Shown here piece by piece: positions 21,661 to 29,439 of a DNA stretch of 64,000 bases (the first letter of the stretch is position 1; each line of letters opens with the position of its first letter). A program made the position numbers and the translations under genes. This DNA is from Clostridium sp. chh4-2 (GTDB lineage: Bacteria; Bacillota; Clostridia; Lachnospirales; Lachnospiraceae). A model generated the notes under the pieces. It ran no database searches. It was not told the origin of the DNA and was given only the letters and a program-made list of their open reading frames with translations. The stretch covers positions 1 to 64,000 of the forward strand of contig NZ_PKUU01000005.1 of the NCBI RefSeq assembly GCF_002899675.1, read 5' to 3'.

Positions 21661-21666
21661 CAATAC

Positions 21667-21739
21667 AGCTGCTGACGGGAATCGGACCCGTGACCTCCGC
21701 ACTACCAATGCGACGCTCTACCGACTGAGCCACAGCAGC
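21667..21739 (-). tRNA. tRNA-Thr (anticodon GGT)
   Basis: Folds as a full cloverleaf: acceptor GCTGCTG/CAGCAGC, D arm GCTC/GAGC, anticodon stem TCGCA/TGCGG with loop TTGGTAG, T arm ACGGG/CCCGT with TCCGATT. CCA is not encoded. Confidence 0.95.
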
Positions 21740-21766
21740 ATTTACTGGCTTGGTTAAGCCTTAGAT

Positions 21767-21795
21767 ATATTATCATGAGAAACTACTTTTGTCAA
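21767..21795 (-). promoter_or_regulatory. Promoter of tRNA-Thr
   Basis: Minus strand TTGACA, 17-bp spacer, TAATAT. Confidence 0.75.
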
Positions 21796-21890
21796 CATAT
21801 AATATTTATTTTCTAATATTTTTTACCATTTTTGCTCACAGAATATTTTCCCGGCTCATAAGTTAAAGTAAAAAAGATAACGAGGCAATT

Positions 21891-22901
21891 ATGGCTGAAA
21901 ATGATATGACTGCGGATAACCGCAGCAATAACGGATCTACACCCGCTGCTAACAATGACTATGGGCTGACCACTCCGGTAGCTCCGGAAGGAGGTGCTCC
22001 TGTTTGGCCCGGCAATACCAATGACAATACTCCGGTTGTTCCGCTTCCCAATCCAGGAGAAGGCGGTCCCGTTGATTCCGGTAATACTCCTGTGATTCCG
22101 CTTCCTAACCCAGGCGAAGGCGGTCCTGTGGCTCCAGGCCCGGGCAGCAACATACCAGTAATTCCACTGCCGAATCCTGGCGAAGGCGGTCCCGTAGCTC
22201 CGGGCAGGCCTCAGCCTTCCTGGCCTAATTTTCCATTAAATCCACCTGCCCAGTACTATGGCCAGGTTCGCTTCCTGAATGCATCCACCAATTCATTCCC
22301 GGTGAATATTTCGATTGATAATGAACCTTATGCCGTCAATTCACGTTTTGCCACCATCAGCTCTTACGACTGGATCGCCGACGGATTCCATACCGTTACC
22401 GTCCGCCGGGCGACAGGAATGCGCTCCATTCTTTTACAGCAGACATTTCCATTCGTTTCCGGAGAAAAAGTCACTATGGTTCTTGTGGATTCCGGTTCAG
22501 GCGGCTTGAATATGATCCGGGTTTCAGATACCGGATGCAGAAATCTGCCTTTTAATTCAGGATGCTACCGGATCGCCAATATGTCCTATGTTGGTTCCAA
22601 CTTTGATCTGAAGCTGTATGGCGGCGAAACTGTATTCCGCAATATCGGGTTCCAGGAAGTCACCGCTTACAAACAGGCGGTAGCTGGCTCCTATCAGTTC
22701 TATCTGACACGGGCCAACAGTTTCTCAATTGTACGGGAACTTCCGATTATCGTAATCGGTGCAATCGCCGGTTCCAATATGTCCAGCCAGCCGCTGGTAT
22801 CCTTCTACGTGGACATTCAGGCCGGTAAAAATTATACTTCCTACATCATTGGCAATACCTGGTCCGATAATTCTTTCCGCGTAATGACCGTCGAAGATTA
22901 A
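21891..22901 (+). CDS. DUF4397 protein with Pro/Gly-rich N-terminal repeats
   Basis: This 336-residue protein has a disordered head of three near-identical repeats of IPLPNPGEGGPVAPG (about residues 48-105, periods of about 19 and 22 residues) and a C-terminal DUF4397 region (VRFLNASTNSFPVNISIDNEPYA onward, about 125-335) that itself seems to be two similar halves. There is no signal peptide. DUF4397 domains occur in surface and spore-coat proteins; a coat or exosporium role is only an inference. Preceded by GAGG; monocistronic with a strong terminator. Confidence 0.8.
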   Translation: MAENDMTADNRSNNGSTPAANNDYGLTTPVAPEGGAPVWPGNTNDNTPVVPLPNPGEGGPVDSGNTPVIPLPNPGEGGPVAPGPGSNIPVIPLPNPGEGGPVAPGRPQPSWPNFPLNPPAQYYGQVRFLNASTNSFPVNISIDNEPYAVNSRFATISSYDWIADGFHTVTVRRATGMRSILLQQTFPFVSGEKVTMVLVDSGSGGLNMIRVSDTGCRNLPFNSGCYRIANMSYVGSNFDLKLYGGETVFRNIGFQEVTAYKQAVAGSYQFYLTRANSFSIVRELPIIVIGAIAGSNMSSQPLVSFYVDIQAGKNYTSYIIGNTWSDNSFRVMTVED

Positions 22902-22937
22902 TCTTTTCCTGTTTTTGTCCATTCCTGTTTTTAAAAC

Positions 22938-22984
22938 AAATAACCGTGGTGCGGCTTTCCAAATCAGCCGCACCGCGGTTATTT
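22938..22984. terminator. Bidirectional terminator
   Basis: AAATAACCG-GGTGCGGCT pairs with AGCCGCACC-CGGTTATTT between convergent genes. Confidence 0.9.
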
Positions 22985-23026
22985 CATTGCTTTCATGTTT
23001 CTAGTACCGAATAATTATGATTTCAT

Positions 23027-24490
23027 CTATCTTTCCATGATAATGACGGAAGGATACGGTTTCTTTGTCAAATCGATTGCTGCCTCCGCCGCGCGTTGGG
23101 CAGAAACAGCAGAATTCTCCTCTTCGTCCTCCTGAGTTTCTTCCTTCTGAATCCCATCCTCCTGAGTCTCTGTTTCCTGAGATTCTCCCTCTAAAGGTGC
23201 CTTTAAAAGCAGTGCGGATACCCCTGCATCCCTGCATTTCTTTTCCACCTTTTCGGGAACCGTCACTTGGGACATATCGATGATGACCGCATTAACCTTT
23301 TGTTCTGCAAAGGAATTGATCTCTTTTACCAGGCTGTCCCAGTCCCCTTCCACTTCAACCATTTTCACTTTTGCATTATACCCCCCTCCCAGCCGGCTTA
23401 TTAATTCTTCCCGGTACTGCAGTTCTTCGTCCTCTTTTGTTTTGGGCACGCAAAATCCAATGGTTTTATTCGTCAGGCTGCCGACGATCTTTACATAGTC
23501 TACCGTATATTCTTTATCCGTCTTTTCACCGTTAATCATCTTGATCAGCACATCGGATGCCGTATGGGCCTGGGTAACGTAATCGTTGAATACGGTGCCC
23601 GTAACCGTTCCTTCCTCGACAAATCCCACCGTGTCTCTGAGCGCATCCACGCCGACCAGGCAGATATCGTCTCCAACCGTTCGCCCCGCCTCCAAAACCG
23701 CGGTTCTGGCGCCGTTAGCCATGGCATCATTGTTGCAGAAAATGACTTCAATCTCCCTTCCATATTGGAAAAGGGCATTGGATGCCAGCTGGTATCCCTC
23801 TTTTTGACTCCAGTTGCCGCAGTGCTCAGTCAGACATTTTGTCCTGATCCCCGCGTCTTCCAACGCTTTTATGGAATATTCGGTCCTGTATTCCGAATCC
23901 GGGTTGTTATCGGCACCGGTAATCATCACATAGCTCACCACTCCGTCCCCATTAAAATCCCCCCGGTTTGGCGTTTCCAAAATAATCTCTCCCTGATATG
24001 TTCCCGACTGTCTGGCGTCGGTTCCTACATAGGATGCGGCTATGTTTTGGTCCTTCCACCGCCCGATCTCTTTTTCATCCGGCGCCCTGTTGATAAATAC
24101 AACCGGCACTGATGCATCCCGGCATTTATTCACCATTTCTTCCACTTCAGACACCTGAATCGCATTGACAATCAATCCGTCGTATCCCTGAGACAGGAAC
24201 TGGTCGATCTGGCGGTTCTGTTCATCCTGATCGCCCCGGCCGTTTACCACCAAAACATCCGCGTCATATGCTTCTTTCAGATATTTTTCTATCTCGCCCC
24301 GGTACTGGGTCATAAACTTATCGTCATAATTATAGATGCAGACGCCGATCTTTAATTTAGGGGCCTCCGCTTCAGAAGAAGGTTCCTCCTGGGGCACAGA
24401 TTCCGCCTTTTGCTTTCCGCCGCATGCTGCTGCCATCAGGATTACAAAAATAATACACAGGGATGCCAGCCACTTTCTGCAGTTTCTCAT
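23027..24490 (-). CDS. Sugar-type solute-binding lipoprotein with a partial second N-lobe
   Basis: The 487-residue protein has a lipoprotein signal (MAAAC, lipid Cys23) and a complete type I periplasmic-binding fold like rhizopine/ribose binders (LKIGVCIYNYDDKFMTQY, then CNNDAMANGARTAV). From about residue 345 a second N-lobe-like unit follows (KTIGFCVPKTKEDEELQYREEL ... NAVIIDMSQV), interrupted by an acidic Gln/Glu linker near 430-450. No ABC ATPase or permease is adjacent. It starts 21 bp behind pilT in the same direction and may be read with the pilus-like operon. Confidence 0.82.
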   Translation of the reverse strand: MRNCRKWLASLCIIFVILMAAACGGKQKAESVPQEEPSSEAEAPKLKIGVCIYNYDDKFMTQYRGEIEKYLKEAYDADVLVVNGRGDQDEQNRQIDQFLSQGYDGLIVNAIQVSEVEEMVNKCRDASVPVVFINRAPDEKEIGRWKDQNIAASYVGTDARQSGTYQGEIILETPNRGDFNGDGVVSYVMITGADNNPDSEYRTEYSIKALEDAGIRTKCLTEHCGNWSQKEGYQLASNALFQYGREIEVIFCNNDAMANGARTAVLEAGRTVGDDICLVGVDALRDTVGFVEEGTVTGTVFNDYVTQAHTASDVLIKMINGEKTDKEYTVDYVKIVGSLTNKTIGFCVPKTKEDEELQYREELISRLGGGYNAKVKMVEVEGDWDSLVKEINSFAEQKVNAVIIDMSQVTVPEKVEKKCRDAGVSALLLKAPLEGESQETETQEDGIQKEETQEDEEENSAVSAQRAAEAAIDLTKKPYPSVIIMER

Positions 24491-24511
24491 CTCTACCTCG
24501 CATCTCCGTCT

Positions 24512-25576
24512 CTACTGGCGGTTCAGTTTCTTTTCCATTAATTCGCTGTTATTGCTGTATATCACCGCATTTTCCTTGGATATAATTCCCTGCTTATACA
24601 AGTTGATCAGGCTGGTATCCATGGAGATCATTCCCTCTGCCTGGGAAGTTGAAATAACGCTGTCAATCTGATGGATTTTGGACTCTCTTATCATATTCCG
24701 GATCGCATTGTTAAAAAACATGATCTCAAATGCAGGATAAACGCCCCCGTCGACCGTGGGGATCAGCTGCTGCGATATGACCGCCTGCATGACCATGGAA
24801 ATCTGGATTCTGATCTGCTGCTGCTGATTGGGCGGGAAATTGTCGATGATACGGTCAATGGTATTGGCCGCGCCCACCGTATGAAGGGTGGAAATCACCA
24901 GATGCCCGGTCTCCGCAGCTGTCATCGCAGTTTTAATCGTTTCAAAATCGCGCATCTCTCCCACCAGAATTACATCCGGCGCCTGACGCAGAGCCGCCCG
25001 GAGGCCGGATACATAGCTGTCGGTATCCGTCGCAATCTCTCTCTGGGTAACAACGCTCTTATTATGGCGGTGAAGATACTCGATGGGGTCTTCCAGCGTG
25101 ATAACATGGGCATTTCTGGTACGGTTGATCTCATCGATGATGCAGGCAAGAGTGGTGCTCTTTCCGCTTCCCGCAGGTCCGGTCACCAGCACAAATCCCT
25201 TGGTCATCTTGGCTATATCCACAATATTCTTCGGCAAATGCAGTTCCTCGAAATTAGGCAGGTCAAATGTTACCACACGGATTACCGCAGCCAGAGAACC
25301 TCTCTGCCGGAATACATTGGCACGAAATCTGGAAACTTTTGGGATCGCAAAAGAAAAATCGTCATCTCCATGGGATCTCACCTTCTCCATGCTCCTGTTT
25401 CCCGCTATCCGGTAAAGTTCCGTAATCATCTTTTCCATCTCATCCGGATAGATCTTCTCTTCTCCCTGATAAATAATGCGCCCGCCGATCTTATAAGAAA
25501 ACGGCATACCTGGTACTAAAAAGATATCTCCTGCCTTCTTTTGAACAGCAAGGCTTAGCAATTCTTCAACATTCAT
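24512..25576 (-). CDS. pilT: Type IV pilus retraction-type ATPase PilT
   Basis: This 354-residue secretion ATPase has Walker A GPAGSGKST (133-141), Walker B DVILVGEMRD (201-210), and the AAETGHLVISTLHT box that is typical of PilT. It lacks the long N-terminal domain and the Cys4 zinc motif of PilB/GspE assembly ATPases. Such enzymes power pilus retraction. It is the sixth gene of a compact operon, and no assembly ATPase is present in the window. Confidence 0.93.
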   Translation of the reverse strand: MNVEELLSLAVQKKAGDIFLVPGMPFSYKIGGRIIYQGEEKIYPDEMEKMITELYRIAGNRSMEKVRSHGDDDFSFAIPKVSRFRANVFRQRGSLAAVIRVVTFDLPNFEELHLPKNIVDIAKMTKGFVLVTGPAGSGKSTTLACIIDEINRTRNAHVITLEDPIEYLHRHNKSVVTQREIATDTDSYVSGLRAALRQAPDVILVGEMRDFETIKTAMTAAETGHLVISTLHTVGAANTIDRIIDNFPPNQQQQIRIQISMVMQAVISQQLIPTVDGGVYPAFEIMFFNNAIRNMIRESKIHQIDSVISTSQAEGMISMDTSLINLYKQGIISKENAVIYSNNSELMEKKLNRQ

Positions 25577-25604
25577 TCTCTGTCTTTCCTCTCAAAAGTT
25601 TCAT

Positions 25605-26054
25605 TCATCCACCGGTCCAAACCGGCATGGAATCATCAATCTCGTATTCATCCTGATTAAATACTTTCCACTCTGAAATCTCATACAGGTTTTTGCCCTC
25701 TTTCGTCACCTGAAGGGCAATATGCAGAACCTGGCCATATTCCATAGGAATATCCGTTTCAACCGTGCCGGAATCCGCTCTGTAATAATCTCCCAGCGTT
25801 TTTTCAAGAGCATTTTCCAGCCCTTCCTCTCCCGGCGCCGAAAATGCTTCCTTAATCTTTTCGTCCGCCATTTTAAGGAAATTTTCACCGTCACTGTCCG
25901 CCTGGTAATAAATGCGGGCCGACGCCGCTCCTTTTTGAGCCAAATTCCAGTCTCCCTTGGCGCTGCTGAGCGATAAAAGCCCAAACGTTGCCAGGCACAG
26001 CACGATAAAAATCAGGATCAGAGAGGTGCTTCCGATATTCATTCTTCCCTTCAT
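25605..26054 (-). CDS. Small anchored pilus-associated protein
   Basis: This 149-residue protein has one N-terminal membrane segment (about 8-30, STSLILIFIVLCLATFGLLSLSSA) and a soluble domain with no family I recognise. Its reading frame overlaps the stop of the preceding gene by four bases (ATGA). Position between pseudopilin-like genes and pilT suggests a structural part of the same machine. Confidence 0.7.
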   Translation of the reverse strand: MKGRMNIGSTSLILIFIVLCLATFGLLSLSSAKGDWNLAQKGAASARIYYQADSDGENFLKMADEKIKEAFSAPGEEGLENALEKTLGDYYRADSGTVETDIPMEYGQVLHIALQVTKEGKNLYEISEWKVFNQDEYEIDDSMPVWTGG

Positions 26055-26497
26055 CCGTCTTCCCTCACTGTCCGTCTATATTTTTGCGCTTCTAAACGAA
26101 ATACTTCATCGTTATCTTCCATTTTGAAAATCACCACTTCAGCATAGGACATTCCGTCTTTTTCCGATAATGTGATATCCCCCCGGTAAACGGCCTCCGC
26201 TTCCCCGGTTGCCGGCTTCCAATCCTGGTTCCAGTACACATCGTACCTTGGTTTCCCGTCTCCGTGAGCCTGTGCGCCCACTTTTTCAGTCAGTCCCTTT
26301 TCTCCTTCTGCCTTCCATATCTCAACAATGCTTTCCACCATCAATACTCCCTGATTTAAATCTTTGGCCTGACGGCTCATGTTATTCGCTTTAACAAAGA
26401 CCAGAATACAGGTGCTGGCACATAAAATGAAGAAAAATACAACCATAATCATTTCCATCATAAACATTCCTGACGGAGTTTCTCTTTTTTTACTCAT
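26051..26497 (-). CDS. Pseudopilin-like protein
   Basis: The 148-residue protein opens with a short basic leader, Gly, then a hydrophobic stretch (GMFMMEMIMVVFFFILCAST) with Glu at the sixth position after the Gly, close to a type IV prepilin N-terminus (G-F-x-x-x-E). The rest is a small soluble domain. The Shine-Dalgarno GGAGG lies inside the Gly-Gly codons ending the upstream gene, so translation is probably coupled. Confidence 0.65.
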   Translation of the reverse strand: MSKKRETPSGMFMMEMIMVVFFFILCASTCILVFVKANNMSRQAKDLNQGVLMVESIVEIWKAEGEKGLTEKVGAQAHGDGKPRYDVYWNQDWKPATGEAEAVYRGDITLSEKDGMSYAEVVIFKMEDNDEVFRLEAQKYRRTVREDG

Positions 26498-26981
26498 CTG
26501 CACCGCCTCCGCTTCTCAGGGACAACGTCAGGCTGCTTCCGCCCTCTCCCGTAGTCTCCACCGTAATCAGGCGGCCATCCTGGCTCAGATTCAGACCGTC
26601 GCATTCGATAATCTCCAGTCCGTCCGATAACCCCAGTCCGCTTTGAGTATCCGTAAACAATTCACGGATGCTCCCGTCTTTATAATAAATCATGGTCATA
26701 TACGTTTCGCCGTTGATTTCCTGGGACAGCTCCAAAACCGGGGTGTCCTCCACTTCCTTCACCTGAATGCCTCCGTAAGCATCCCCCTGGCGTACTTTAT
26801 TGGCAATATAATTAAGCGCCGTACTTCCCGTATAATTTTCATCCATACGCGCCGTAATATTCTCATACACCTTGCCGCCGATCAGTACGGTAAACAGAGC
26901 GCACAACACAAAAACCAGAAAAAGGAGCATTGTAAAAAGCGTATTCATGGTTTGGCCTTTATGCACGGATTTATTTCCCAT
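26490..26981 (-). CDS. DUF4860-type anchored protein
   Basis: This 163-residue protein has an N-terminal membrane helix (about 12-34, NTLFTMLLFLVFVLCALFTVL) and a compact beta-rich domain; it fits DUF4860, a family found in clostridial pilus-like operons. The C-terminus SLRSGGGADE embeds the ribosome site of the next gene. Its own ribosome site is likewise inside the Gly-rich end of the preceding gene. Confidence 0.65.
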   Translation of the reverse strand: MGNKSVHKGQTMNTLFTMLLFLVFVLCALFTVLIGGKVYENITARMDENYTGSTALNYIANKVRQGDAYGGIQVKEVEDTPVLELSQEINGETYMTMIYYKDGSIRELFTDTQSGLGLSDGLEIIECDGLNLSQDGRLITVETTGEGGSSLTLSLRSGGGADE

Positions 26982-27321
26982 CCCATCCGCCTCCTGATTC
27001 TTTCTTTACCGGAATAACCGTTATCTCCGGCATAATATTGGATGCAAATCCGCTGTAAAACACATTATAGCGGCTTTCATCGATCTGAATTCCGTAATTT
27101 TCCTCAAGATAAGCCACGCTTGGCGGATACCGCCCTTCAATCGCATAGCATTGTACCGACGCCCTGCTGATTCCGCGCCTTAACGTGTCGGCCCCCTTCT
27201 CATCCGCCTTCGCGGAAAAGAAAGAAACTCCCAGCCAGAAGATGCACAGAACCGCAGCAAACAGCACTGCGGACAGCAGAATTCCGATTATTGATCTCTT
27301 TTCTTTTTTCTTTTCAACCAT
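26971..27321 (-). CDS. Small anchored protein of the pilus-like operon
   Basis: This 116-residue protein has a basic start, one membrane helix (about 11-35) and a soluble part containing RGISRASVQCYAIEGRYPPSVAYLEENYGI. That last stretch resembles the AYAVEGRYPPS-like turn of type II secretion pseudopilins. It is 14 bp behind the gspF-like gene and overlaps the next gene by 11 bp. Confidence 0.65.
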   Translation of the reverse strand: MVEKKKEKRSIIGILLSAVLFAAVLCIFWLGVSFFSAKADEKGADTLRRGISRASVQCYAIEGRYPPSVAYLEENYGIQIDESRYNVFYSGFASNIMPEITVIPVKKESGGGWDGK

Positions 27322-27335
27322 TTATGTACCTCATA

Positions 27336-28388
27336 TCAGCCGATTGCCGACAACACGCCGACTAAAGGAAGCATTACGGACAACAGGATCAGTCCTACCG
27401 AAACCGCCAGAACTGCGACTACCGTTGGCTCAAATCTGGCAATCATATTGTCGATGGCATTGTCCGCCTGCTGTTCGTAATCCTTAGAGATTTCCTCCAT
27501 CACAGTGTCCAGGCGGCCGCTTCTGCTGCCAACCTTGATCATCTGGATATGAAAACCGCTGAACAGCCCAGTCTTTTTCATCGCATCATAATAACTGCTT
27601 CCGTCTTCCAGGTCCTCGCCGCACCTGCGAATCTGTTCCTCCACCTTACTGTTTTCCACCAGCTCCTGTGCCAGGCCCATACCCTTTTCCAATTCCATTC
27701 CGCTCTTCAAAGTCAGAGCCAGAACAGAGGTAAATCTTCTGTTTGCCACCGCAAGGGCTATCTTGCTCTTACGTTTCATGGAATCCATAAATGATTCCAC
27801 CACATGAAACTTCTTCCCAAACTTGGACGCAATCCAGATCACCGCTACCACTGCAGCAAGAACGCAGGATACCGCTAAGGCAGCGCCGCTGAAAATGCCT
27901 CCCAATTGAATGGCCGACTTGGAAACCGGAGAAATCTGCGCCCCCAGCTGGGCATACACATCTTCAAAAATAGGCATAACCTTAATGAACAGCACAAACA
28001 ATACCACTAAAAGCATAAACACCATAATGATCGGATATGTAACCGCATTACGGATGCTTCTGAGTAGCGCATTCTCTTTTTCATAGTACACGGACAAGGA
28101 TTCCATAATCTGATCAAGAGTACCCGTCTGCTGCCCCAGTTTCGCCATCCTCACCACATAAGGGGGAAATGCTTCCGTCTTTTCCAGCACCTCTGCAAAT
28201 GGTTCTCCAAGCTCCACTTCTTCCGATATATATAACAGCATCTCTTTTTCAGATTCCGTCGCCGCATCCTCTGCCATTATCGAAAGCCCTTCATCTAAAG
28301 GGATCGCAGAGCCCAGAAGCAATGATATCTGGAGGCAGAATGCTGACAGTTCTTCGTATGAATATTTCCGTTCCATTTTTTTTGCCAT
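27336..28388 (-). CDS. Type II secretion/type IV pilus inner-membrane platform protein (GspF/PilC family)
   Basis: This protein of about 350 residues contains two GspF domains, each a helical bundle with conserved L-x-x-G-x-x-L-x-x-A and G-x-x-S/T-G-x-L (MAKLGQQTGTLDQIMESL and MIKVGSRSGRLDTVMEEI), plus three membrane segments. It forms the membrane platform of the pilus or pseudopilus. It is shorter than PilC (about 400) at the N-terminus. First gene of the operon; an in-frame GTG directly precedes the ATG used here. Confidence 0.88.
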   Translation of the reverse strand: MAKKMERKYSYEELSAFCLQISLLLGSAIPLDEGLSIMAEDAATESEKEMLLYISEEVELGEPFAEVLEKTEAFPPYVVRMAKLGQQTGTLDQIMESLSVYYEKENALLRSIRNAVTYPIIMVFMLLVVLFVLFIKVMPIFEDVYAQLGAQISPVSKSAIQLGGIFSGAALAVSCVLAAVVAVIWIASKFGKKFHVVESFMDSMKRKSKIALAVANRRFTSVLALTLKSGMELEKGMGLAQELVENSKVEEQIRRCGEDLEDGSSYYDAMKKTGLFSGFHIQMIKVGSRSGRLDTVMEEISKDYEQQADNAIDNMIARFEPTVVAVLAVSVGLILLSVMLPLVGVLSAIG

Positions 28389-28419
28389 CACTTTTTCTCC
28401 TTCCTGTCACCTGTTACCA

Positions 28420-28448
28420 AGTATACTATTTCTCAACTTGGAAGTAAA
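28420..28448 (-). promoter_or_regulatory. Probable promoter of the pilus-like operon with overlapping dyad
   Basis: Minus strand TTTACT, 17-bp spacer, TATACT. A dyad CCAAGT-N13-ACTTGG (28417-28441) covers the spacer and -10, a possible repressor site. Confidence 0.5.
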
Positions 28449-28486
28449 TATGAGAATACAAAAAATGGGGGCTGCACTAAATTGTT

Positions 28487-28889
28487 ATTTAACGGGGTTG
28501 GCGAAGGGGGACGCCCGGAATGGGGAGGCGGAGCCGGAAGCCAATGGTCGGAGGGGCTGTCCGGGCCGGGGAAGGAAGATGCCGCCAAATGGGATTCGGG
28601 ATTCGCCCCTAAGAGCTACTAAGGCCCGTAAGGACAGAACGAGGCAGGCCAGCGCCATTCGCATTGAACTCTTGATGACTTCGCTGCTCAAGGGCGCTTT
28701 AAAAACTGAGACGGAAATCAGTTTTTACCTGCCTCGTTCTGTCCTTACGGACCTAAGTAGTTCTAAAGGGGTTCCATACGATCCCATTTGGCGGCATCTT
28801 CCTTCCCCGGCCCGGACAGCCCCTCCGACCATTGGCTTCCGGCTCCGCCTCCCCATTCCGTGCTGGTTTTCGCTAGCCTGGTTAAAAAC
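28487..28889. repeat. Family-1 type-A long palindrome (composite copy 1)
   Basis: The left arm (AACGGGGTTGGCGAAGGGGG..., GAGGCGGAGCCGGAAGCCAA) pairs with the right arm (TTGGCTTCCGGCTCCGCCTC..., GCTGGTTTTCGC) over more than 100 bp. The tip carries two side hairpins: GGCGC-closed CATTCGCATTGAACTC and AAAACTGAGACGGAAATCAGTTTT. GATTCGGGATTCGCCCCTAA on one strand faces a GGGGTTCCATACGATCCC strand. Open frames crossing it are palindrome artefacts. Confidence 0.9.
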
Positions 28890-29091
28890 AATATGAGTTA
28901 CTAGGTATTTATGTAGCATCACATTTACATTAATCTTTAAGGGATTATCAGAAATGCCTTCATGTTTTACTTTAAACATCAAAGCTTTTCGCGAAAAGAC
29001 ATCACCCTTTACATTAAATCCTCAAGGCTTTTCCGAAAATGCCTTCACCCTTGATGTAAAAACTTACTTACTATTCCGCAAAATCTTTTTT
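28890..29091. repeat. Linker of three 43-bp tandem hairpin repeats (composite copy 1)
   Basis: Read on the minus strand, units GGGTGAAGGC..., GGGTGATGTC... and CATGAAGGCA... follow each other at a 43-bp period, each with a small hairpin and ending in a TTTAATGTAAA-like word. The same three units lie at 55191-55393 and a single unit at 42649-42764. Confidence 0.8.
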
Positions 29092-29421
29092 ACTTAGCTA
29101 GCCAAGCAACAGCCGGAAAGAAGGGGAAACCTGGGCGGACGGCGGAACTAGAGAAAGGCAGGGGATTCGGGTTACGACCCTAAGTGATACTAGGCCGGCA
29201 AGAGCGGAAAAAGGCAGCGCGGCGCCATTCGCGGTGAACTCTTTATGACTTCATCGCTCAAGGGCGCCTCAAATACTGATTCGGAATTCAGTATTTGTCT
29301 GCCTTTTTCCGCTCTTGCCGACCAAGTATCACTAAGGGTCTGCACACGATCCCCTGCCTTTCTCTAGTTCCGCCGCCCGCCCAGGTTTCCCCTTCTTTCC
29401 GGCGTTTCTTAGTTAACTAAA
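29092..29421. repeat. Family-1 type-B long palindrome (composite copy 1)
   Basis: Inner end AGCCAAGCAACAGCCGGAAA, outer end CCGGCGTTTCTTAGTTAACT. Arms pair through GAAGGGGAAACCTGGGCGG and AAAGGCAGGGGAT. The tip has GGCGCC-closed CATTCGCGGTGAACTC and AAATACTGATTC/GAATTCAGTATTT hairpins. It ends 18 bp behind the transglutaminase-like gene. Confidence 0.9.
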
Positions 29422-29439
29422 TAAAGATTTGCATTTCGT

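Noticed and set aside
21460-21708. Small minus-strand frame through the tRNA-Thr 3' part
   Set aside because: It begins inside the tRNA (reads VVRRSRVRFPSAAV, a known tRNA translation artefact) and has no ribosome site.
28438-28896. Open frame through a type-A palindrome on the plus strand (and similar frames at 29.1, 55.0 and 55.6 kb)
   Set aside because: Composition is that of a palindrome, both strands give equally open frames, and no ribosome site or family match is seen.
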